NCBI GenBank assembly: GCA_947397865.1
Contig: OX377619.1
Coordinates: 104,873,007-104,937,006 of the forward strand
Length of the DNA: 64,000 bases
Source of the DNA: Polietes domitor
Lineage: Eukaryota > Arthropoda > Insecta > Diptera > Muscidae
Reading direction: 5' to 3'
In this document: piece by piece, positions 20,243 to 29,294 of the stretch
How the letters are laid out: each line of letters opens with the position of its first letter
Position numbering within the stretch: the stretch's first letter is position 1
Translations under genes and position numbers: made by a program
The notes under the pieces: model-generated
What the model was told of the DNA's origin: nothing
The model's database searches: none
Seen by the model: only the letters and a program-made list of their open reading frames with translations

Positions 20243-22884
20243 ACATGATAATTGCAGAATGGAATGCTAACGGGCTTTCCAATCATGTAAACGAAATAGA
20301 AATATTTCTAAACCTTAATTTTATTGATATATTGTTAGTGTCTGAAACTCATTTTAAAAACAAATCGTACTTCAAAATTAAAAATTATGACCTAGTAACC
20401 GCTAATCACCCTGGAGACAGAGCGCATGCTGGTGCTGCACTTTTAATTAGAAACACCATTAAATATGAAACTTTGGACCAAATCTCAAAGCCGTTTTTGC
20501 AAGCTGCTGGAGTTAAAGTATTCTGTGACGGTTTTTGTCTTACAATATACTATATATATTTTCCACCTCGACATACTGTAAAATGCGAACAATACGAAGA
20601 TTTCTTTAAAGGGCTTGGTAATAGATTTATCGTTGGAGGGGATTTTAATGCAAAACATCCGTGGTGGGGTTCACGCTTAACTAATCCAAAAGGGAGGGAA
20701 TTATATAAATGTATTACAAAAAACCACTACAAAACTTTGTCAACAGGGAAGCCAACATACTGGCCGAGTGACCCGCTAAAAATACCTGATCTATTAGATT
20801 TTATGGTTTATTGTGGCATACCACAAAATTCTTTGGATATTATAGACATTGACGATTTAAGTTCAGACCACAGCCCGATCATAGCGAGCTTTAACACCAC
20901 TTTTCAAGAGATTTCTGGAAAATTTAAACTTTTTTCGAACAAGACTGATAAGCAATCCTTCCAATACTGGATAGACAAAAACATACATTTAAATATACCA
21001 CTTAAAACCAACATTGAATTGGATGACGCTGTCGAATCATTTAATAATCTCATACACGAAGCAGCTTATTTATCTACACCTCAAATACACCAACGAACTG
21101 GAGCTGACGTGTTAATCTCGGCTGAAATAAGAGAGCTAATACGTATCAAAAGACAGTTGCGTAAATTATGGCAAAGAACTAGAAACCCTGTGGATAAAAC
21201 AAATTTAAATAGAGCCACCAGACACCTGAATAATCGATTAAGAGAATACAAAAATGAGTCTTTGAAAACATTCTTGAAAAATCTAAATGTAAACAAGAAT
21301 GATGAACATAGTCTCTGGAAAGCTACGAAGTATATAAAGAGACCTACGAAAAGAAATGTTCCAATCAAAGATGCAAATGGCGCATGGCAAAGGTCAGACG
21401 AGAAAAAGGCCCAGACATTTAAAAATTACTTGGAAGAAACTTTTACTCCATTCGATTTAAATAATGCCGCTGAAAAACTTGAAATATCGCAATTTCTCGA
21501 TGCTCCTTGTCAAATGGACCTTCCTATTAAATCCATTACATCTACAGAAGTATCAACAGAGATTAAAAAATTGAATAATTCAAAATCTCCGGGATATGAT
21601 CAGATTGATTCTAAAATAGTAAAGGCATTGCCGTTTAAAGCCGTTGTGTTCTTAACTACATCACAATGGAAATATGCAAAAATAATCATGATTCTAAAGC
21701 CTAATAAACCGGAACATTTCACTACGTCATATAGGCCTATAAGCCTATTACCAGTATTCTCCAAAATTTTCGAAAGACTCTTCCAAAAAAGATTAATCCC
21801 CATTTTAGAGAAACAAAATATAATCCCGGAATATCAGTTTGGATTCAGACATAAGCATGGCACACCTGAACAATGTCATCGAATTGTAAAGGTAATAAGA
21901 AATACTTTAGAACGGAAGTACTACTGCTCGGCTGTATTCTTAGACATCAAGCAAGCATTTGACAAGGTATGGCACTGTGGTTTGTTGTATAAATTAAAGA
22001 AAATACTACCAACACCATTTTATTTAGTACTCAAATCATATCTACAAGAGCGATATTTTTATGTTAATATTAACAGCGAAAACTCCGAATTTGGTGTAGC
22101 ACGTTCGGGAGTTCCACAAGGGAGTGTTTTGGGACCAGTTCTCTATACTATTTTCACATCAGACATGCCGACTATCGACGATATAACAATAGCAACATAT
22201 GCTGACGATACGGCAATATTGAGTTCTAACACGTCAGCAATTGAAGCTTCAGCATCTGTTCAAAACGAGTTGAATCTAATCAATAATTGGCTTTACAAAT
22301 GGAATATCAAAGTAAATACAGAAAAGTCGAGTCATATTACATTTACAATGAAAAGAGGGGATTGTCCTGACGTCTCTTTAAGTGGATGTGTCATTCCGAA
22401 AAGCGATAATGTAAAATATCTAGGACTCCATCTAGATAGAAGACTAACTTGGAAAGATCATGTGAAAGCTAAGTGCAAGCAGCTAAAACTAAAAACGAAT
22501 AAAATGTATTGGTTACTTGGACCTAGATCAGAACTAAGCCTGGAAAATAAACTCATATTGTACAAATCATTACTAAAGCCCGTATGGACTTATGGAATCC
22601 AACTTTGGGGGACAATGAGTAATTCTAATATTAAAAAACTTCAGGCATATCAATCTAAAAACTTGAGACTAATAACTAATGCGCCGTGGTTCATGAACAA
22701 TAAAAACATTCACAATGATCTTGGTGTCCCAACAGTTAAAGAAGAGATAAATAAATACAGCACGAACTATTTGGAGAGATTAAGTTATCATATAAATCCT
22801 TTAGCTATTAGTCTGTTAGATGATAGTGATGAAATCAGACGATTAAAAAGACCTCATGTACTAGATCTACCCTATAGAAAATAA
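20233..22884 (+). CDS. ORF2: APE endonuclease-reverse transcriptase of Jockey-clade LINE (883 aa)
   Basis: The endonuclease nicks target DNA and the RT copies the element RNA from that nick. ATG at 20233 overlaps the ORF1 end (ATGCAATTGA). Endonuclease residues are all visible: NANG (11-14), SETH with E38, GGDFNAKH with D137/N139/H142, SDH (211-213). The RT contains SYRPISLLP (about 499-507), QFGFR (535-539), motif A FLDIKQAFDKVW with D571, GVPQGSVLGP (626-635), the catalytic YADD (656-659), and VKYLGLHLD in the thumb. There is no RNase H, as usual for Jockey. Compared with copy 1 at about 2800, around 12 residues (the equivalent of IFNSILRTGYFP) are missing near residue 475 without a frame change. 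The frame is otherwise open, so the enzyme may be inactive despite intact catalytic residues. Confidence 0.93.
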   Translation: MQLNMIIAEWNANGLSNHVNEIEIFLNLNFIDILLVSETHFKNKSYFKIKNYDLVTANHPGDRAHAGAALLIRNTIKYETLDQISKPFLQAAGVKVFCDGFCLTIYYIYFPPRHTVKCEQYEDFFKGLGNRFIVGGDFNAKHPWWGSRLTNPKGRELYKCITKNHYKTLSTGKPTYWPSDPLKIPDLLDFMVYCGIPQNSLDIIDIDDLSSDHSPIIASFNTTFQEISGKFKLFSNKTDKQSFQYWIDKNIHLNIPLKTNIELDDAVESFNNLIHEAAYLSTPQIHQRTGADVLISAEIRELIRIKRQLRKLWQRTRNPVDKTNLNRATRHLNNRLREYKNESLKTFLKNLNVNKNDEHSLWKATKYIKRPTKRNVPIKDANGAWQRSDEKKAQTFKNYLEETFTPFDLNNAAEKLEISQFLDAPCQMDLPIKSITSTEVSTEIKKLNNSKSPGYDQIDSKIVKALPFKAVVFLTTSQWKYAKIIMILKPNKPEHFTTSYRPISLLPVFSKIFERLFQKRLIPILEKQNIIPEYQFGFRHKHGTPEQCHRIVKVIRNTLERKYYCSAVFLDIKQAFDKVWHCGLLYKLKKILPTPFYLVLKSYLQERYFYVNINSENSEFGVARSGVPQGSVLGPVLYTIFTSDMPTIDDITIATYADDTAILSSNTSAIEASASVQNELNLINNWLYKWNIKVNTEKSSHITFTMKRGDCPDVSLSGCVIPKSDNVKYLGLHLDRRLTWKDHVKAKCKQLKLKTNKMYWLLGPRSELSLENKLILYKSLLKPVWTYGIQLWGTMSNSNIKKLQAYQSKNLRLITNAPWFMNNKNIHNDLGVPTVKEEINKYSTNYLERLSYHINPLAISLLDDSDEIRRLKRPHVLDLPYRK

Positions 22885-23065
22885 TAACTTGCAGAAAATT
22901 GTTTTGTTACCTAAAAATTTAGATATATGTATATGAGTACTTTATTGTATTTTTGGTCTCACTGGAGTCCATAACTATGTGAATTTTAAGATATCATAAC
23001 ATTTGCTTATTATTTGTATTTTTGGAAAATAGATTGCAAATAAAGAAATGAAAAAAAAAAAAAAA
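22885..23065 (+). other. 3'UTR and poly(A) of Jockey-clade copy 2
   Basis: Short AT-rich trailer. AATAAA at 23039-23044 is followed 7 nt later by 15 consecutive A, then directly by the target-site duplication. Confidence 0.9.
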
Positions 23066-23077
23066 GGGGTGTCACCT

Positions 23078-23213
23078 TAGACGTTGCATGTACTGACGCC
23101 ACCATCACCATGTACCCTGGAGTCCTGGTAGAAAGGAGCGTCAGTGCACGCAGCGTCCTCCCCTATCCGCCACCTGGAGACGCGCCTGGTAGGAGACTGG
23201 CAACCCCCGTAGT
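23078..23213 (-). other. 5' leader of the LOA-like element
   Basis: GC-rich piece between the Jockey duplication and AACAGTTA. On the minus strand it starts ACTACGGGGGTTGCC and contains CAGGTGGCGGATAGGGGA, a type of sequence seen in 5' leaders of R1/LOA-like LINEs. It continues, across the nested Jockey element, into the LOA ORF1 start at 18784. The + strand open frame 23110-23292 is incidental. Confidence 0.7.
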
Positions 23214-24182
23214 AACAGTTAATTTTATACCAAATTTATGTGTTTACTCATTAATACCCCAAAAATCATTTATTTTGTGCCTGCTGAATTAGTGTTCTCA
23301 TTAGATTTCTTAAAACATTAACATTAAAATAATTTTTGTAAAGAAATGTGATTCTGCAAAGCTCTGGGGCAATACCATATATTATTTTTATAAAATGAGG
23401 GAATAAAACTCCGTATAGTGCGTAATTCTATAACTTTTGTTCTAGTTGATATTTTTGAGTTCTGTAAAAAAACCAAAATAAACAAGGACCCAAAGATTAT
23501 TTTGAGATATTAACATTAAATTCGATTTGTCTGCTAAATCAGGTATTATTTTTTTGGCATATTTCCGGCAAATGAACTCCGATAGTTTCGGCGTCATAAT
23601 AAAGATAAGAACCCACAATTTCTAATAAAAAATTTTGAGTGCGAAATCTCTTAAAATGTGTGAAAAATAAACAGTTCGACAAAAGCAAAAAAATTAAATT
23701 ATTTTTTTTCCAATTTCCAAAATCTGAAAAAGGGTTGAAAATCTGAAATACATAAAAATTAAAATTTTTTTCTTCGCATTATGAACAAATACGCAAAAAA
23801 ATGTTAAAACACATAAATAAATAAAAGTTCTAATTTTCTTTAAAATAGGAAAATACGAAAATTAGATTTTTAATGTTAATATCTCAAAATAATGTCTATT
23901 TTTGTTTTTTTTTACAGAACTCAAATATGATGAATTTTGGCCGATGGATTTTAATTCTGTAGACTGTGCGGCGCATCAGGTAGATATCAATTTTATCTAT
24001 GTCACCCATTCAGACTTAAAAATATTAGTTTATTTTGCAAGCCTTCCGAATTAGATGTATGTACATACCGAAATAAATGTTGGAGTGGTACTATTTTTAC
24101 GAATAAAGTACAAATTTTGAAAACTGAATTTTTGGTGCGAGTTCACTCTAAAGATGAACGCAATCCTTTTTGTCCCATTTAA
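23214..24182. repeat. Repeat block B, right half
   Basis: Resumes the match to block A at TAATTTTATACCAAATTTATG (A: 4856) and runs collinearly to TTTTTGTCCCATTTAA. It contains the counterpart of the Transib-like element. Confidence 0.85.
23430..23968. mobile_element. Transib-like non-autonomous element, copy in block B, left end lost
   Basis: The right TIR (about 23865-23968) ends in ACTGTG followed by CGGCG (23969-23973), as in block A. The inner left TIR (TATTTTTGAGTTCTGTAAAA, 23449 on) is present, but the outer left terminus has been replaced or deleted. The interior is about 340 bp shorter than in block A. Its position relative to the flanking repeat is the same, so this element entered before the duplication. 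Confidence 0.7.
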
Positions 24183-24489
24183 CCGTAAAAGTACGATTTC
24201 CCAAAAAATCCCTTTTCTAGATGTTGTTGTTTGATTTGTCCAATTTTGTTCCCTGTCTCATTTCACCCACAAAACATTACATGTAGTAGCAAAAGATTGC
24301 ATCCACTAAAATTGAAAATATTACAAATATTCAAATCCCACAAAATTAAAATTCTCACAATAGTTATTTATCATTAAGCCAGTATTAACAAATTCTATCC
24401 ACTAAATCATAAAAAACATCTAAATCGAGGTAGAAATCCCCTAAACTGGCAACACTGGCTGTTGTCCGTACAAACATAAATGCAATTCT
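24183..24489. other. AT-rich spacer
   Basis: No gene, repeat or motif recognised. It includes several short A-rich runs and CCACTAAA-like repeats. Confidence 0.5.
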
Positions 24490-24700
24490 TAACGAATGAT
24501 TTTCTCATACGAAGAGAAATGTAGAAATAATTTTGCAACACTACGTGGACATAATGCAAAAAATAATGAAACAGAACAAAAACCAATCAATTAAATACTA
24601 TTCGATTAATCGAACAATCCTTATCAAATATTTGTTCGAATAATGAAAAATAATCATTTTCGAATAACCAACAAATTTGGGCCAATTTTCGATTAATCAA
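24490..24700. repeat. Second collinear duplicated block, right copy
   Basis: Matches 9381-9578 in the same orientation with few substitutions and a GTAGA insertion. It includes the clustered motif CGATTAATCGAACAATCCTT. Confidence 0.8.
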
Positions 24701-25864
24701 TATTATAAGTTTAGCATTAAACATATATATAGATAGATTTATAATATGATTTAGAAACATCTGTAGGTTTGAACCTTCAATAGGCATTGTTATGGAGTTA
24801 GCGAAAGACAGGTTTGGATAGGGCTTCAATGATCTAAGCAGTTAGTTGGATTAAATTAAATTAAATTTGAATGAAATCTAGCATACATACATATATAAAG
24901 TATAACATCAATTATTATTAAAATCGATTTTATTTATAATCATTTATTTATTTATTTATGTGTATATACTATACAAATTTAAAAAAAATATTCATTGTAA
25001 AAACTCATCTCTGTATGTATGATTGTCAGAATTGTAATTCATTACAATAAGTATGTAAAAGTACTGACTAACATTGAATTACATTTTCCGTGCATATTCA
25101 GCATTAATTAATTATGATTCATTGATCTCCTCAAAGCAATTGTGTTGATTGATGTTGCTACTACTGTTGTTTCTTCAGAAGTTGTTTACATCACAAATTA
25201 CCTTACTTGCTTTAGGGAGTGGGTTTTAGTATGTATGTATGTTAGATACGGTAAAGACCGTAAAAGATTTGATCTAGACTGCAATTGGAATTCATTCTTC
25301 TTCATATTTATTTGCTGATCCGTTATTCGGACATTAGTTATTGAACAATGCTATGTTATTTTATCTTATTGAAATAAGCTGCGAGTAGCGCTCTAATTTT
25401 GCCAGTATTTATTATTTATTTGCCTTTAATTTTTGTAGAAATTTATTTATAAATATGCGAATTTTCGAACTTTAACAGCATGTATTATTATTTTAGCAGT
25501 ATGTATTAAATTACATGAATAAAATTAGAAATAAAAAATACCAGTTAAAATAGAAGACAAAAAAGGAAAATGTGGAGTAGCCAGTGGCTTCTTCGGCGCT
25601 ATTTCGGAAAGGATTTGACACACATCGCCGTGATGGAGTTCATATTTTCAAAGACCAGTTTTGAAAAACCTGTTGTGCCTTGTCGGGCAACTCATAATGA
25701 AACAGGACACTGTTATGAGACAGTCGATATCAGCAAACAAGCTAATGTTATGCTGACTGTTGGACCCCAGTCAGCTGGCCCAACGCCGACACTATCTGCT
25801 GGACTAACCGTTGAGCGTCTGGATTGGGGTTCTCCCGTCAACCAACATTTTCTCCTGCTTTGGC
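24701..25864. other. AT-rich spacer, possibly the 3' trailer of type 2 LINE copy B
   Basis: Contains TTAAATTAAATTAAATT (about 24850) and an ATTT microsatellite (about 24942-24958), either of which could be a worn LINE tail. The 130-codon + strand frame at 25570-25962 has no recognisable domain and overlaps the antisense LINE end, so I do not call it a gene. The part 25560-25830 is less AT-rich but unidentified. Confidence 0.45.
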
Positions 25865-27600
25865 TTACGTTGGGGCTTTGGACGTTGCGCCTGAGATGGT
25901 TGCTGCTGCTGACGAAGACGCATGCGTTGCCTCGGGTTCGTCGCTTCTGCTGTTGGCGCTGATTTTGTTGACGTTGAGGCGTTTTTTATTTTTCACTGAA
26001 CCAACACTCAGGGTATGTCTCCTATAAATGGAAGGGGGAAAGAGGTAGTAGTGTCTGTTGACATCTGTTTTGAATCTCTGAATGTCGTAATTGGAGGGAA
26101 AGATATTTGCCGGAAGTCGATTCCACATACGGATAGTGCGAAGAACGAATTCATTCTGTAATGTGTAGTGCGTCCTGTTGTCCAATCGACAACAAATGGG
26201 TGAGCGTTCCTGGAGAGTATCTCTACCGAACGTTCTCACGGGCGGTATAAGATCACGAATTTCCTAAGAGCAACTGTGTTCAAGGGAGACAATAGAATTG
26301 GATATCCTACCGTCACCTATTACCACCATCAAGTAGCTCCAATGATGAAGCTGGAGCACCCGACCATATGTGGGAGTTGCATTCCATCTTTGGTCTGATG
26401 TAGGTAGTGTAGATATTGAGAAGATCAGAGGTTGTGAAATATTTAAAAAGCATAAACATTCGAATGCTTCTTTCGACACATCAAATACATGTTTTTTCCA
26501 ACGAACATCACGTTGTATTTTCATGCCAAGAACATCGAGAGCATCTGATGGCTCAATATCTACACCGTTCATTAAAATCGACGACACCGTTGGATCAGTG
26601 AATCGCTTGTGAGACAACAAGGAGCACTGGGTCTTACGTGCGTCAAAATCTACTCTATTCACTTGACCCCATTCATAAATGGTCAACAAATCCTGGCTGA
26701 GTGACTCATCCATCAATCGCCTTTTGTCCTCAACTTCTTGACGACTTGGTGTATGATCGAATGAGTATGAATGACAGAGGTTGCTGTCATCCGCGCATGA
26801 GAATATTGGATTCGAATCCCGATTCAAGAGGTCGTCGATGAAAATAAGAAAAAGGGAGGGGAAAGGACAGAGCCCTATGGTACTCCTGCGGTTAACCTAT
26901 ACTCGTCGGATGAGAACCCATCTACAACAACACGTATAGTGCGATCTCTGAGGAAGCTCGATATAAATCGAGAGAAGTCACTACCAACACCAAAGGGCAT
27001 AAGCTTTGAAATGAGTGCGCCTACGGAAGGCATACTGTCGATCATTAGGTAAGTCATTGGTTTCTAAATACCTCACAAGATGGTGGTTAACCATACTCTC
27101 CATAACCTTCGAGAGCGTTATTAGCCTCACCTTTTTAGGGATGGGCTGGATGTTCGCAATCTTCCAACGCGCTGGGAAAACTCCTGCGCGGTATGCAAGG
27201 TTGAAAAGAATACGAAGGGGACGGACAGAAACTTTTCACATCTAAGTTCCCTGGCACACGTGTTTCTTGTCTGCTTGCGTAGTAGATCAGTGGTGGCATT
27301 TTTATTTAAACGCCATTTCCTGAACGCTTCCTCTATGGACCTGACTGCAGTCTGGTTAAACCAACTTTAATTATATGGTTTATCGAAATAACTTTAATTG
27401 GAATAAATGACTTCATTCCAATCAAGGAAATATTTTCAATCATTTCAACCGCAGCATCTATATCGCCATTTAAAAAGCGAAGTTTCCAATTGAAATGCTG
27501 GAAAAAGTTGTTGAGCTCTGCCCAACTGCTGGACCGAAGCGACACGATGCTGAAACAATACAAAGATCCGAATTACCAAGAGGTACTATTCAGGGTGTGA
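25865..27600 (-). pseudogene. RT of type 2 LINE copy B, frameshifted with stop in motif B
   Basis: Minus strand. RT fingers (27245-27030) match copy A. The piece 27057-26875 ends in TAGVP followed by an in-frame stop where Gln is expected (GVP-stop-GS). A shift leads to LFLIFIDDLLN and the catalytic box CADDSNL (about 26780), with Cys in place of the usual Tyr or Phe. The thumb (VDFDARKTQCSLL, MNGVDIEPSDALDVLGMKI) and the conserved end RMWNRLPANIFPSNYDIQRF (about 26130-26070) are readable. Several shifts separate the blocks. It encodes no working enzyme. Confidence 0.8.
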
Positions 27601-28170
27601 TGTTAAGAAAAGATGGAGAATATTTGAGTGTTGCCCTTGGACACACTTAATGTGAGTCGGTTCATTCGCTACTTGCGTCAAATCACTATGAGCGGCAAAA
27701 AGCTCGTTTTATTGGCCCTCCGGGGTTGATTGACAAGAGGAATTATGGGCATTGAATCCTCTAAAATTTTTGTAATTGAATCGGAAAGGGCGTCAAATCC
27801 ATTTAGGGATACCTCCCTTTCCGCGTTTGGTCTTCTATTCACAAATCCGAAATGTAGTACGTGTGTTCCAATTTAACCCAAAGAAAGTTAAATTCTTGAT
27901 TTTCTGAGTTGCTGAGACGTTGATGTTGCTAACGCTAATGTTGTTGTTGCGGTTATTGTTTGGTTATTGATTTATTTTTGTTCGGTACGCGGCGCGGTAT
28001 ATGTTTGTTAGGCTTATTGTAGATAGTTGTTTTTCATTTTCTTAGGTTTGTTTCTTGGGTTAGTTTATTGTTGTGATATATTGGGGATGTGTATTATTGT
28101 GAGAGTAAGTTGTTTTTGTTGTTGTGATGTTGTTGTGTTTTCGTATTTGTTTCAAATTTTTATGAAGTAT
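25865..28170 (-). mobile_element. Decayed non-LTR retrotransposon, type 2, copy B (antisense)
   Basis: More complete than copy A: it also keeps the RT palm and C-terminal end. On the minus strand the order is a 5' leader (about 28170-27920, shared with 11130-10840), worn endonuclease, linker, RT and C-terminal end. The 5' end lies where the BEL/Pao relic begins at about 28172, which suggests that the LINE or a rearrangement joined the two. The RT features fit the CR1/Jockey supergroup. Exact clade and full boundaries are uncertain. Confidence 0.75.
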
Positions 28171-28171
28171 G

Positions 28172-29294
28172 TACGGAGAGTTTCTCAACATACCAGCCTT
28201 AATCTGAAATGGTTCATCAAAGTCAACACCAGAATATGTAAATGGTAATGACAACGATGAGCGTTCCAATGGAATTGCAGACATAATGTGGGTCCATATC
28301 CTTTGCTTATACCGGTCACATATAAAAATCCGTGTACACATTTCTTAATTACTCATTTCAGGCTTGGAATATAAAATTGACTTCGAACAGTACTAATCAT
28401 AAGGGACACATCTGTATGGACGAGTCCGAGAAATATTTGACAAAGATGAGATAAGTTCGGAATTATTATCGGAAATCTCTCATCGTACGTCATAGATGCA
28501 TTGGCGAGTCGCCCATTAACTCGAATCACACTTTGAGCATCTAGGAAGCGATTCAGGGCGCGCAGTGTACTATGTTTCGACAAAGGCTTTGAGGTACTCA
28601 GATCGTTATATTCTTGGGTAAAATGACGTTGTGAGATCCGCGCCAGGACCATCTCGCGTGAGTAAGTTCCGTTTGAGAAAGCGTTTTTTCCGACTGGTCC
28701 TAATATCAGATTTTTTGCGTGTCGCATTAATAAAATGGCAGATAAGGCTAAGGGGATAAGACTCCTATCTATATGTACGGAGCAATGAACATCTTCCTTT
28801 CTTCAGTTGGAGTCGTAGACGTTGGACTTGATGTTGGCCAATTATCCTGCGAACTGGGAAGCCAGGCTGGGCCATGCCATCATCTTGGATTCTGTGCTAA
28901 ATTTAGAGAATTACATCCCCGAGTGCCAAGATCTGCTGGATTGCATTCTGTCGATACATGCCTCCATGTGGCATTTCCAACATTTTCCATAATTATAGCG
29001 GTCCTATTCACCACATAAGTGTTTCAAACCGATGGAGGTTTCTGAAGCCATGCTAAGACGATAGTAGAATGAGGCCACAAATGAAGAGAGACACGCTCAA
29101 ATGGTGATTGACCAGACTCGAAAGTAATACCGCTCCACATAATTCTAGCCGAGGTAAACTATACGGTACGATTAGATGCAGTTTCAGAGCGTACATATAA
29201 AACGGCACAATATGCCTATATGAAGCATCACAGAACCCATGAAGTTGAATCGTACTTGTTGCACGAAAATTTACCGAACGAGGAATCTTGACGA
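28172..29294 (-). pseudogene. BEL/Pao LTR-retrotransposon pol remnant, cut by the heptamer satellite
   Basis: On the minus strand, from 29294: VKIPR and IQLHGFCDAS (start of the Pao RNase H-like region), SLPRLELCGA, then after a stop TYVVNRTAIIM, WRHVSTECNPADLGTRG, HGPAWL. Next comes the H2C2-type pre-integrase region (RALNRFLDAQSVIRVNGRL, PIIIPNLSHL; 28727-28353). Last is the integrase beginning (IMSAIPLERSSLSLPFTYSGVDF) at 28341-28172. This order is characteristic of BEL/Pao pol. Stops and frameshifts make it dead. The RT, protease, gag and LTRs are absent. The upstream side ends at the satellite and the downstream side at the type 2 LINE. Confidence 0.85.

Larger units (their letters stand above)
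18842..23065 (+). mobile_element. Full-length Jockey-clade LINE, copy 2 (4224 bp), nested in the LOA-like LINE
   Basis: It is bounded by the 12-bp duplication GGGGTGTCACCT and ends in AATAAA (23039-23044) plus 15 A residues (23051-23065). It contains an internal promoter, a short leader, ORF1 and ORF2 overlapping by 10 bp, and a 180-bp trailer. It is inserted antisense to the 5' leader/ORF1 boundary of the LOA-like element, so it is the younger insertion. Full length, open frames and an intact duplication indicate recent arrival. A small in-frame deletion in the RT may nevertheless disable it. Confidence 0.95.
14778..23213 (-). mobile_element. LOA/I-group LINE (antisense), decayed and split by a nested Jockey element
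   Basis: The boundaries come from the AACAGTTA duplication on both sides. Without the nested element (18842-23065) and one copy of its duplication it is about 4.2 kb, shorter than the ~5-6 kb usual for such LINEs. On the minus strand it has a GC-rich 5' leader (23213-23078), an ORF1 with a DUF4780-like part, and an ORF2 with endonuclease, RT and RNase H remnants. The RNase H tail argues for LOA or the I group rather than R1 or Jockey. No poly(A) occurs at the 3' end; it finishes with stem-loops and CAAACTAACC. The RT catalytic segment and most of the RNase H are deleted. Confidence 0.85.

Noticed and set aside
25570..25962. 130-codon plus-strand frame as a host gene
   Set aside because: No recognisable domain, no codon-use contrast I can see, and its end overlaps antisense LINE sequence.
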